A stretch of DNA of 34,079 nt from Myxococcota bacterium (GTDB taxonomy: Bacteria > Myxococcota_A > UBA9160 > UBA6930): assembly GCA_028277885.1 (NCBI GenBank), contig JANQFK010000080.1, positions 1 to 34,079 on the forward strand, read 5' to 3'. The notes under the pieces were generated by a model. That model was not told the origin of the DNA. It did not search any database and saw only the letters and a list, made by a program, of their open reading frames with translations. Made by a program: the position numbers and the translations under genes. Positions 26,544 to 32,721 of the stretch are shown one piece after another. Position 1 is the stretch's first letter, and every line of letters begins with the position of its first letter.

Positions 26544-26583
26544 TTATCTGCTGATTCGCGAGGGCCCCGGTCCCGACCCTCTC

Positions 26584-26612
26584 TCGACATTCAACGCCAC
26601 CCGGCGTACATC
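26584..26612 (+). promoter_or_regulatory. Likely former promoter of the sigma-54 activator gene
   Basis: TCGACA (5/6 to the -35 consensus), exactly 17 nt, then TACATC (3/6 to the -10). The left target duplication starts within the TACATC. Before insertion this would have lain just upstream of the start codon now at 28385-28394. It is now 1.76 kb away. Confidence 0.35.
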
Positions 26613-26616
26613 CGAT
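26609..26616 (+). repeat. Target-site duplication, left copy
   Basis: CATCCGAT, identical to 28377-28384 at the other end of the element. Eight bp is the usual duplication length for IS1595-family elements. The two copies bracket the paired inverted repeats exactly. Confidence 0.85.
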
Positions 26617-26638
26617 GGGGTATGTTTACTTGACGCCC
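26617..26638 (+). repeat. Left terminal inverted repeat of the IS
   Basis: Begins GGGGTATGTTT and ends in ACTTGACGCCC. It differs from the right end at outer positions 1, 5, 6 and 10 only. It contains a TTGACG that may act as the -35 of the passenger gene. Confidence 0.88.
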
Positions 26639-26655
26639 TGGCAGGCGGATATAGT
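26630..26655 (+). promoter_or_regulatory. Candidate promoter of the two-TM passenger gene
   Basis: TTGACG inside the left repeat, 14 nt, then TATAGT (26650-26655). The spacer is short for sigma-70. The -10-like TATAGT ends 8 nt before the ATG at 26664, and no Shine-Dalgarno sequence lies between. A leaderless or near-leaderless transcript is therefore likely if this promoter is used. Confidence 0.4.
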
Positions 26656-26663
26656 CTACGGGC

Positions 26664-27224
26664 ATGCGGCTAGCCCGCGCGCTGATCGGCGCCTTCCGCA
26701 CCTTCATCGACACCTACGGTCGCGGACTCGACTCGATCGACCTTGTGGTTCGCTTGGGCTTCTTCATGGGCGCTAGCGGCGGAAGCGGTGTTCTTTTTTG
26801 GCGTTACTTCAATGAGCACGAGTTCTCTGTTGTGCTCGCCTGCATTGCGCTCTTCCTCGTCGCCCTCGGGGCGATCGCGGCATACGACCGTCATCGCGAG
26901 CGCGTCAAGATATTGTCGCCAGAGTATCGCGACGCGGTTCTAACCCAAGTGAGAATGCAACTGCGTTCTCTAGCTGACTACCTAGTCCGACGAACGAAGA
27001 AGGATATGCTCACCCCCGGTTCAGGAATCTCTGAGTTCATGGTGGCTGAATCCTTTGTTCGTTCCATGTTGGGCGACTACGAGGCATCCGAGTTTGTTAG
27101 CCCGTGCCGAAGCCTAAAGGGCAAAGAACGTTTGACTGAGGCGTCTGAGTGGCTGCGAGGGCGTGCCGAGACAGTGCGCTTTGAGGATATCAGCGCATCC
27201 TTCATTGAAGATTTTCGGTGGTAG
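26664..27224 (+). CDS. Two-TM passenger protein of unknown function
   Basis: A 186-residue protein. There are two predicted TM helices (about 27-46, DLVVRLGFFMGASGGSGVLFW, and 54-74, FSVVLACIALFLVALGAIAAY), with a short loop between. A mostly helical, charged cytoplasmic part follows (75-186: RMQLRSLADYLVRRTKKDM, EFMVAESFVRSML, LKGKERLTEASEWL). No enzymatic motif is recognised. The gene is less GC-rich than its surroundings and has more AT-ending codons, as expected for foreign cargo. It converges on the transposase gene (6 nt between stops). The two-TM plus cytoplasmic domain layout recalls SLATT-type 2TM effector proteins of bacterial conflict systems. That is only a resemblance of layout, and no partner gene is present. 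Confidence 0.7.
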   Translation: MRLARALIGAFRTFIDTYGRGLDSIDLVVRLGFFMGASGGSGVLFWRYFNEHEFSVVLACIALFLVALGAIAAYDRHRERVKILSPEYRDAVLTQVRMQLRSLADYLVRRTKKDMLTPGSGISEFMVAESFVRSMLGDYEASEFVSPCRSLKGKERLTEASEWLRGRAETVRFEDISASFIEDFRW

Positions 27225-27230
27225 GTCTGG

Positions 27231-28154
27231 CTAGGCAACCAACTTCTTGTATTCCATCGGCTCCGCCCGGATCAGCTCCAGCATCGTATCCCGAAACAGG
27301 TACGGGTTGGCGCGGTTGTTGTACCGCCACTCGATCTCGTGCAGGTAGGCCGGGAGGTGCTTGCGAGAGACCTTATGGAAGCTCCCGACGATCGAGCGCT
27401 TGAGCAGCGAGAAGACGCCCTCCGCGGTGTTGGTGTGGACCTTCGCGTTCACCCACTCGCCCTCGCTGTGCGTGACCGTCTCGTGCCGCGTCTCGGCGTT
27501 GCCCAGCTCGTCATAGGACGAAAGCTCGTCCGTGTAGTAGGAAGCCACGTCGCTCGTGTGCTCGCGAAGGAAGCGCTCAATATCGACGCGGCGCCGGCTC
27601 TTGACGACGCCGAGCCGAATGTTCCCGTCGCGCTCGACCGCGGTCATGACGATCGTCTTGTTGGCGAACTTGTCGGAGCGCGGTCCGTAGAGCCGCGGCG
27701 TCCGCTTGCCGGGCTGCTTGCGCTTCTTCCCGCCGACGAAGGTCTCGTCCACCTCGATCACGCCCGAGAGCGGGGCGGCGTCCTCGTCGAACATCGCCAC
27801 GCGGATTCGGTGGCAGAGATACCAGGCGGTCTTGTACGAGACGCCGAGCATCCGCTTGAGCTGGAGCGCCGAGACGCACTTCTTGCTCTGCACCATGATG
27901 TAGACGGCCATGAACCACTTGCGGAGCGGGAGGTGGGAGTCGTTGAAGATCGTCCCGGCCCGCACCGAGAAGCGCTTGCGACACTTGTTGCAGTCGTACT
28001 GGCGGCGCTTCTTGAGGTAGGACACGCCATCGTGACCGCACTGCGGGCAGCGCACGCCCTCGGGCCAGCGCAGCTCGGCCAGGAACTCGTGGCAGTCGTC
28101 TTCGGTAGCGAACTGGTCCACCAGGTCCATCAACGTCAGGTCTTTAGTGGGCAC
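27231..28154 (-). CDS. IS1595-family transposase
   Basis: A 307-residue transposase. It has an N-terminal zinc ribbon (CPQCGHDGVSYL...CNKCRKRFSVRAGTIF, C-x2-C twice). The DDE-type catalytic domain has first Asp in GVIEVDETFVGGKKRK, second in YTDELSSYDEL, then HTNTAEGVFSLLKRSIVGSFHKVS with the family's terminal residues, and YLHEIEWRYNNR. This is the ISXO2-like DDE_Tnp_IS1595 pattern, and length matches full-size members. The GTG start at 28154 follows GGAG by about 8 nt; the ATG eight codons in is an alternative. A TTGACG-N17-TATCCT promoter lies in and next to the right repeat. The gene is intact with no frameshift. Confidence 0.95.
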   Translation of the reverse strand: MPTKDLTLMDLVDQFATEDDCHEFLAELRWPEGVRCPQCGHDGVSYLKKRRQYDCNKCRKRFSVRAGTIFNDSHLPLRKWFMAVYIMVQSKKCVSALQLKRMLGVSYKTAWYLCHRIRVAMFDEDAAPLSGVIEVDETFVGGKKRKQPGKRTPRLYGPRSDKFANKTIVMTAVERDGNIRLGVVKSRRRVDIERFLREHTSDVASYYTDELSSYDELGNAETRHETVTHSEGEWVNAKVHTNTAEGVFSLLKRSIVGSFHKVSRKHLPAYLHEIEWRYNNRANPYLFRDTMLELIRAEPMEYKKLVA

Positions 28155-28168
28155 GGGGGGTCTCCGAG

Positions 28169-28348
28169 ATGAAGAGGCGAGGGCCGAAGAAGCCGGCCGG
28201 GGAGATGACCACCGACGAGGCGGCGGAACGGATCTTTGGGAGGCGGGTCATGCGGCGGGTGGGCAAGGAGCTGGAGGAGCCGCAAGTGCCCAAGAAACCG
28301 AAGAAATCCGGGAAGCGCTCGACCATCAAGGAGAAGGATACGGGATGA
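28169..28348 (+). CDS. Small basic protein inside the IS (59 aa)
   Basis: ATG at 28169 to TGA at 28348. The product begins MKRRGPKKPAGEMTTDEAAE and contains ERIFGRRVMRRVGKELEEP. It ends in a Lys/Arg-rich tail (KKPKKSGKRS). Third codon positions are strongly G/C, as expected of a coding frame in this composition. It is divergent from the transposase (14 nt between starts) and lies wholly within that gene's predicted leader, antisense to it. No family recognised. A charged protein of this kind could bind nucleic acid or the transposase, but this is inference. Confidence 0.5.
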   Translation: MKRRGPKKPAGEMTTDEAAERIFGRRVMRRVGKELEEPQVPKKPKKSGKRSTIKEKDTG

Positions 28349-28363
28349 CGCTACGGGCGTCAA
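28335..28363 (-). promoter_or_regulatory. Candidate transposase promoter
   Basis: On the minus strand: TTGACG inside the right repeat, 17 nt, then TATCCT (4/6 to TATAAT). The leader to the transposase GTG would be about 175 nt, running antisense to the 59-residue gene. Confidence 0.45.
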
Positions 28364-28372
28364 GTATACAAT
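28345..28372 (+). promoter_or_regulatory. Candidate outward promoter at the right IS end
   Basis: ATGACG (4/6 to the -35), 16 nt, then TACAAT (5/6 to the -10) inside the right repeat, pointing out of the element. The first base of the sigma-54 activator start region lies 12-21 nt beyond. The left repeat read outward has AAACAT at the same place and lacks a -10. Confidence 0.4.
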
Positions 28373-28376
28373 CCCG
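28355..28376 (-). repeat. Right terminal inverted repeat of the IS
   Basis: On the minus strand it begins CGGGATTGTAT and ends in ACTTGACGCCC, pairing with 26617-26638 at 18 of 22 positions. It contains the -35 of the transposase promoter and the -10 of a possible outward promoter. Confidence 0.88.
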
Positions 28377-28384
28377 CATCCGAT
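28377..28384 (+). repeat. Target-site duplication, right copy
   Basis: CATCCGAT, identical to 26609-26616. The next base is the first of the GTG that opens the neighbouring gene, so the element sits directly against that gene. Confidence 0.85.
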
Positions 28385-28393
28385 GTGCACGCC

Positions 28394-29941
28394 ATGCCCC
28401 TCTTCGAGCCCGCCGAGCGCAGCGTCATGGAGGCCGTCGCCACCCTGACGAGCGGCAACCCCTTCCTGCCCGAGCGGGTCGCCGCGGAGCAGGAGGCCCT
28501 CGGCGAGGAGTTCGTCGCCACCACGGCGGTCTGGCACGTGGAGGCCGACCTGAACGGCCTGAACCCCAACGTGCCGCGCATCTCGGAGCGGGTGGAGGCC
28601 CTGGGGGCGAGCCTGCGCCGACGCCTCGTGGAGGGCTGCTCGGCCACGCCCCGGGAGCTCGAGCTCTACCAGATCCTGACCTTCTACCTGATCTACCAGC
28701 GCTACGCGGAGCGCTGGATGGACCTGATCCGCCAGGCGCCGCTCGGCCGCGGCGGCAAGGTCCGCTGCTGGGACGAGTTCGCCGCCGACGTGGCCCACTT
28801 CTTCGAGCTCCCCGAGCGAGAGTTCCCGGTCTCGACGGACCCGGCGTTCCTGTTCGCGCTGGGCTTCCAGCTGCGCCGCGCCTTCCACCACACCTTCCGG
28901 CGCATCTACGGCGGCTCGATGCCGGCGGCGCGCCTGCGCGCCGCGGTGTGGCGCTCGATCTTCACCCACGACTTCCGTCGCTACCTGCGCGGCCTGCACC
29001 GCCGGCTCGGCGACGTGCCCACCCTGATCGTCGGGGAGAGCGGCACCGGCAAGGAGCTGGCGGCCCGGGCGATCGGGCTGTCGCGCTTCGTCCCCTTCGA
29101 TCCCGACACGCGTAGCTTCGCCTCGAACTTCGCCCAGAGCTTCCACCCGCTGAACCTCTCGGCCTTCTCGCGTCCGCTGATCGAGTCCGAGCTCTTCGGC
29201 CACAAGCGCGGGGCGTTCACCGGCGCCCTCGAGGACCGCAAGGGCTGGCTCGAGAGCTGCGGCGCCGAGGGCGCGGTGTTCCTCGACGAGATCGGGGAGC
29301 TCGCCGCCGACGTCCAGGTGAAGCTGCTGCGGGTGCTCCAGTCCCGCAGCTTCCAGCGCGTGGGCGAGACCGGAGAGCGCCGCTTCGAGGGCAAGATCCT
29401 CGCCGCCACCAACCGCGACCTCGCCGCCGAGATGGCGGCGGGCCGCTTCCGCGCGGACTTCTACTACCGCCTGTGCGCCGACGTGGTGCGCACCCCGACC
29501 CTGCGCGAGCAGCTCGCCGGCGAGCCCGAGGAGCTGCGCAACCTGGTGGTGGTGCTGGCGCGGCGCCTGGTGGACCCGGAGGAGGTCGAGGTGCTCGCCG
29601 ACGAGACGGTGAGCTGGGTGGAGACCGAGCTGGGCGCCGAGTACTCCTGGCCCGGCAACGTGCGCGAGCTCGAGCAGTGCGTGCGCAGCGTGCTGGTGCG
29701 CGGCGAGTACCGTCCCGCGGCGCCGCCGCGCCCCGACGGCGCCGAGGACCTCGTGGCCCAGCTGCGCGAGGGCGAGCTCTCCGCCGACGAGCTGCTGCGC
29801 CGCTACTGCACCGAGGTCTACGCCCGGGTGGGCAGCTACGAGGAGGCCGCGCGCCGCCTGGGCCTCGACCGCCGCACCGTGAAGGCGCGCATCGACGCCG
29901 AGCTGCTGGAGCGCCTGCGCGGCGAGGCGCCCGACTCCTAG
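28394..29941 (+). CDS. Sigma-54-interacting AAA+ transcriptional activator
   Basis: A 515-residue protein. Residues about 1-195 form an N-terminal sensor region that I do not recognise: no receiver, GAF, PAS or FHA motif, but many aromatic and Arg residues (LFYLIYQRYAERW-like). The AAA+ domain (about 200-430) has Walker A GESGTGKE, ESELFGHKRGAFTGAL with the sigma-54-contacting GAFTGA loop, Walker B AVFLDEIGEL, and FRADFYYRL. The C-terminal FIS-type helix-turn-helix is VGSYEEAARRLGLDRRTVKARI. It should activate RpoN-dependent promoters. An in-frame GTG at 28385 is the alternative start; neither start has a Shine-Dalgarno sequence. The IS element lies directly upstream. Three nt separate its stop from the convergent response regulator. 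Confidence 0.92.
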   Translation: MPLFEPAERSVMEAVATLTSGNPFLPERVAAEQEALGEEFVATTAVWHVEADLNGLNPNVPRISERVEALGASLRRRLVEGCSATPRELELYQILTFYLIYQRYAERWMDLIRQAPLGRGGKVRCWDEFAADVAHFFELPEREFPVSTDPAFLFALGFQLRRAFHHTFRRIYGGSMPAARLRAAVWRSIFTHDFRRYLRGLHRRLGDVPTLIVGESGTGKELAARAIGLSRFVPFDPDTRSFASNFAQSFHPLNLSAFSRPLIESELFGHKRGAFTGALEDRKGWLESCGAEGAVFLDEIGELAADVQVKLLRVLQSRSFQRVGETGERRFEGKILAATNRDLAAEMAAGRFRADFYYRLCADVVRTPTLREQLAGEPEELRNLVVVLARRLVDPEEVEVLADETVSWVETELGAEYSWPGNVRELEQCVRSVLVRGEYRPAAPPRPDGAEDLVAQLREGELSADELLRRYCTEVYARVGSYEEAARRLGLDRRTVKARIDAELLERLRGEAPDS

Positions 29942-29944
29942 CTC

Positions 29945-30655
29945 CTAGCTGCGTTCGCGCTTCGCGCGCTCTCTCGCGTCGTTGGCCCGCTGCTCGAGCA
30001 CGTAGCCCAGGCCCGGGCGCGTGTGGATCAGCGCGCCGTCGAAGCCGTGGTCGATCTTCTTGCGCAGGTAGTTGATCTGGACCTCGAGGGCGTTGCTGCG
30101 GTGCTCGGCCTGCGGGCCCCAGACCCGGCACAGGATCGTGTCCCGGGAGACCACCCGGCCGGCGTTGCGCAGCAGCAGCTCGAGCAGCGAGAACTGCTTC
30201 GGGGTGAGCTCCACCGGGCGCCCGGCCCGGGTGACGCGGTGGTGGGCCACGTCCATCTCGAGGTCGGCGAGCTTCAGGCACGCCGCCGTCTCCACGCCGC
30301 GGCGCCGGGCGATGGCGCGCAGGCGGGCGACCAGCTCGGAGAGGGCGAAGGGCTTGGCCAGGTAGTCGTCGGCACCGAGGTCGAGCCCGCGCACGCGGTC
30401 GCGCACGGCGGAGCGGGCGGTCAGGAAGAGGGCGGGGGTCTCGACGCCGGCGGCCCGCAGCTCGCGCAGCACGTCGAAGCCCTCGCGGTCCGGCAGCATC
30501 ACGTCGAGGATCAGGACGTCGTAGTCCCCGGCCCGGGCGAGGGCGAGGCCGGCGTCGGCGTCCGGCGCGACCTCGGTCACGACGCCCTGGCTCTTGAGCC
30601 CGACCTCGAGGAAGGCGCGGGCGTCGGGATCGTCCTCGATGTACAGCACCCGCAC
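29945..30655 (-). CDS. OmpR/PhoB-family response regulator
   Basis: A 236-residue protein. The receiver domain (1-115) has acidic D8-D9, phosphoacceptor D51 (LILDVMLPD), T79 and K101, all the residues needed for phosphorylation. The winged-helix DNA-binding domain (about 135-225) has LTPKQFSLLELLLRN, VVSRDTIL, ALEVQINYLRKKI and TRPGLGYVL. No histidine kinase lies nearby, so it is an orphan in this window. The start is GTG at 30655, with a second GTG two codons later. Downstream of the sigma-factor gene on the same strand (63 nt apart), so the two may be co-transcribed. Confidence 0.95.
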   Translation of the reverse strand: MRVLYIEDDPDARAFLEVGLKSQGVVTEVAPDADAGLALARAGDYDVLILDVMLPDREGFDVLRELRAAGVETPALFLTARSAVRDRVRGLDLGADDYLAKPFALSELVARLRAIARRRGVETAACLKLADLEMDVAHHRVTRAGRPVELTPKQFSLLELLLRNAGRVVSRDTILCRVWGPQAEHRSNALEVQINYLRKKIDHGFDGALIHTRPGLGYVLEQRANDARERAKRERS

Positions 30656-30718
30656 CGCTCGCCGCTCTCCGCGCCTGCCCCTCCGTGGCCGGCAGGGTAC
30701 GGGAGGCGCCGGGGCGCG

Positions 30719-31417
30719 TCAGCCCCGGTCGGTGCGGACCTGGAGCCCCTCCAGATGGGAGGCGTCGTCGAGCAGGGCCCGCACCCGGCGGCGGGCGTAG
30801 TGGAGCCGGCTCATCACCGTGCCGACGGGCACGCCGAGGGCCTCGGCGATCTCGGCGTAGCTCAGGCCGTCGACCTCGCGCAGCAGCAGGGTGCGACGGG
30901 ACTCGTCGCCGAGCTTCCCGATGGCGTCGGCGAGGACGTCCCGGGCCTGGGAGCGGGCCAGCGCGGTGGTGGGGTGCACGATCTCCCCGCGCCAGCTCGG
31001 CGCGCCCACGCCCGGCGTCGGCTCGAGCTCGCCTTCGGGCCAGTCCACCAGGCGCTCGGCCCGCTCGCGGCGCTTGCGGTCCAGGCACTGGTTCACGACC
31101 AGCCGGTACAGCCAGGTGTAGAAGCCCGAGCGGCCCTCGAAGCGGTCGAGGTGGGTGTAGGCCTTCAGGAAGGCGTCCTGGACGGCGTCGCGGGCGGCCT
31201 CCTCGTCGCGCAGGATGCGGCGGGCGAGACCGAGGGCGCGATTCTGGCTCGTCTCCACCAGCTGGCGGAAGGCCTGGTGGTCGCCGCGGCGGGCACGCTC
31301 CACCACCGCCGCCTCGTCGGGGTGGGCGCGCTCCGGCCCGCCGCGGCGCCGGCGCGCCGCGGTCGGGTGGCCCGGGGCGAGGGGGAGACCGATCGGCACG
31401 TCGCCCTGGATCCCCAT
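30719..31417 (-). CDS. ECF-like sigma-70 family RNA polymerase sigma factor
   Basis: A 232-residue protein. Region 2 has ERARRGDHQAFRQLVE, AARDAVQDAFLKAYTHL (core binding) and FYTWLYRLVVNQCLDRKRR (-10 recognition). Region 4 has LGDESRRTLLLREV, DGLSYAEIAEALGVPVGTVMSRLHYARRRVR (landmarks; -35 recognition HTH). There is no region 1 or 3. A basic N-terminal extension of about 35 residues precedes region 2, and a short acidic tail ends the protein. No anti-sigma gene (zinc-binding or membrane type) is adjacent, which is unusual for ECF factors. It lies just upstream of the orphan response regulator. Confidence 0.92.
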   Translation of the reverse strand: MGIQGDVPIGLPLAPGHPTAARRRRGGPERAHPDEAAVVERARRGDHQAFRQLVETSQNRALGLARRILRDEEAARDAVQDAFLKAYTHLDRFEGRSGFYTWLYRLVVNQCLDRKRRERAERLVDWPEGELEPTPGVGAPSWRGEIVHPTTALARSQARDVLADAIGKLGDESRRTLLLREVDGLSYAEIAEALGVPVGTVMSRLHYARRRVRALLDDASHLEGLQVRTDRG

Positions 31418-31507
31418 GGGCGCAGGATCGGGAAGAGCCCTTAGGACCGCCTTAGGTCCCTTGGGACCGCCCTGGGCAGAAGGGGAGCGCCGTCCTGCGG
31501 GCGCCCC

Positions 31508-32563
31508 TCAGTCGGCCGGGGTCGGGGCCTCGGCGGCCGGGACGCCCGAGAGCTCCCGGCACAGCTCCCACAGGGCCTCGCGCTCGGCGCGGGTCTCGCG
31601 GGTCCAGGGCAGCCAGTGGGGGCTCTGGGGCCGCCGGTCGAACCAGAGCTGGCCCGTGGAGCGCGCCGCGGCCGCCGCGCAGGCCAGCCACACCACCGTG
31701 TCCGCGCCCTCGGAGGGCGTGCGCAGGATGGCCCGGGTCACCCGGTGGAAGCGCGGCAGCGAGGTGCGCACCGCCGGCGTGTCGGCCCAGCCCGGGTGCA
31801 TGGCGTGCACCACCACCCCCTCGCCGCGCAGCTCCTCGCCCCAGAGCCGGCTCAGGATCACCTCGGCGCGCTTGGTCTCCGCGTAGGCGGAGACGCCGTC
31901 GAAGGGCCGCCGCTGCCACTGGGCGTCGTCGGGCCGGATGCGCGTGGCGTACATGCCGCCCGACGAGACGTTGACGACCCGCGCGGGGGCCGCCTTGGCG
32001 AGGCGCGTGCGCAGCAGGTGGGTGAGCAGCCAGGGGCCCAGCACGTTGGTGGCGAAGGTGAGCTCGATCCCGTCGCTGGTCTCCTGGCGCTCGTCGGGCA
32101 GCACGCCGGCGTTGTTGACGAGCACGTCCACCTTCTCGCCGGCGAAGCGGCCCACGAAGTCGCGCACCGAGCCGAGCTCCGAGACGTCGAGCCGCGCCAG
32201 GTGGATGCGGTCGTGGCCGGCCTCGCGGCGGATCTCCTCGGCCGCGGCACCGCCGCGCTCGAGGCTGCGGCACAGCAGCCAGACCTCGGCGCCGCGCAGC
32301 GCCAGCGCGCGGGCGGTCTCCTTGCCGATCCCCGAGTTCGCGCCGGTCACCAGGCAGACGCGGCCGGTGAGGTCCACCTCGAGGTCCTCGGGTGCGAAGG
32401 CCAGGGCGTGGAGGCGGTAGCCGAGGCGGTCGAAGGAGCCGAGGAGGGTGCGGTCCGTGAGCGGTCGCAGGGCGCCGAAGGCGGTCCGGGCGGCGCCCAG
32501 ACCGGCACCCAGACCGACGGCCAGGCCGCGGCCCAGGCCGAGGGGGGTGGGGGCTTCGGGCAC
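31508..32563 (-). CDS. SDR oxidoreductase (retinol-dehydrogenase/protochlorophyllide-reductase-like)
   Basis: A 351-residue protein, longer than a classical SDR. The N-terminal about 60 residues contain a Gly/Ala-rich segment. The Rossmann motif is LVTGANSGIGKETA. RSLERG after beta-2 suggests NADP preference. NNAGVLPDE, VVNVSSGGM and YAETKRAEVI (Y-x3-K) complete the active site. HPGWADTPAVRTSLP is the usual post-catalytic segment of retinol-dehydrogenase-like SDRs. The start is GTG at 32563, with GGAGG 5 nt upstream. A single gene, divergent from the antiporter. Substrate probably lipophilic, by family. Confidence 0.9.
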   Translation of the reverse strand: MPEAPTPLGLGRGLAVGLGAGLGAARTAFGALRPLTDRTLLGSFDRLGYRLHALAFAPEDLEVDLTGRVCLVTGANSGIGKETARALALRGAEVWLLCRSLERGGAAAEEIRREAGHDRIHLARLDVSELGSVRDFVGRFAGEKVDVLVNNAGVLPDERQETSDGIELTFATNVLGPWLLTHLLRTRLAKAAPARVVNVSSGGMYATRIRPDDAQWQRRPFDGVSAYAETKRAEVILSRLWGEELRGEGVVVHAMHPGWADTPAVRTSLPRFHRVTRAILRTPSEGADTVVWLACAAAAARSTGQLWFDRRPQSPHWLPWTRETRAEREALWELCRELSGVPAAEAPTPAD

Positions 32564-32721
32564 GGGATCCTCCGGCGCGACTCCCTGGGGTTAGCCGTCG
32601 CCGTGGATCGCGCCAGCCCCCCCGGCCCCCCGACGGGGGATCACCGCTAGGATCGGGCGCCATGCAGGCGCCTCCGCCGCGGCACCCCGCCAGCGCGCCC
32701 GCCGGCCGGACCCTCTAGGCC

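Larger units (their letters stand above)
26617..28376. mobile_element. IS1595-family insertion element with passenger genes (1760 bp)
   Basis: A complete element: 22-bp terminal inverted repeats (18/22 identical, the inner 12 perfect: ACTTGACGCCC core), a perfect 8-bp target duplication, and an intact transposase (27231-28154, minus strand). It also carries a 186-residue two-TM gene (plus strand) on the left and a 59-residue gene (plus strand) on the right. Passenger genes are known in the IS1595 family. Base composition is mosaic: the left passenger is clearly the least GC-rich, the transposase intermediate, the host very GC-rich. That points to acquisition from elsewhere. Intact duplications and reading frames suggest a fairly recent, possibly still active, insertion. 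Confidence 0.9.

Noticed and set aside
26513..26580. A tRNA or attachment-site tRNA end in the AT-rich segment
   Set aside because: No cloverleaf, T-arm or anticodon arm can be drawn on either strand.
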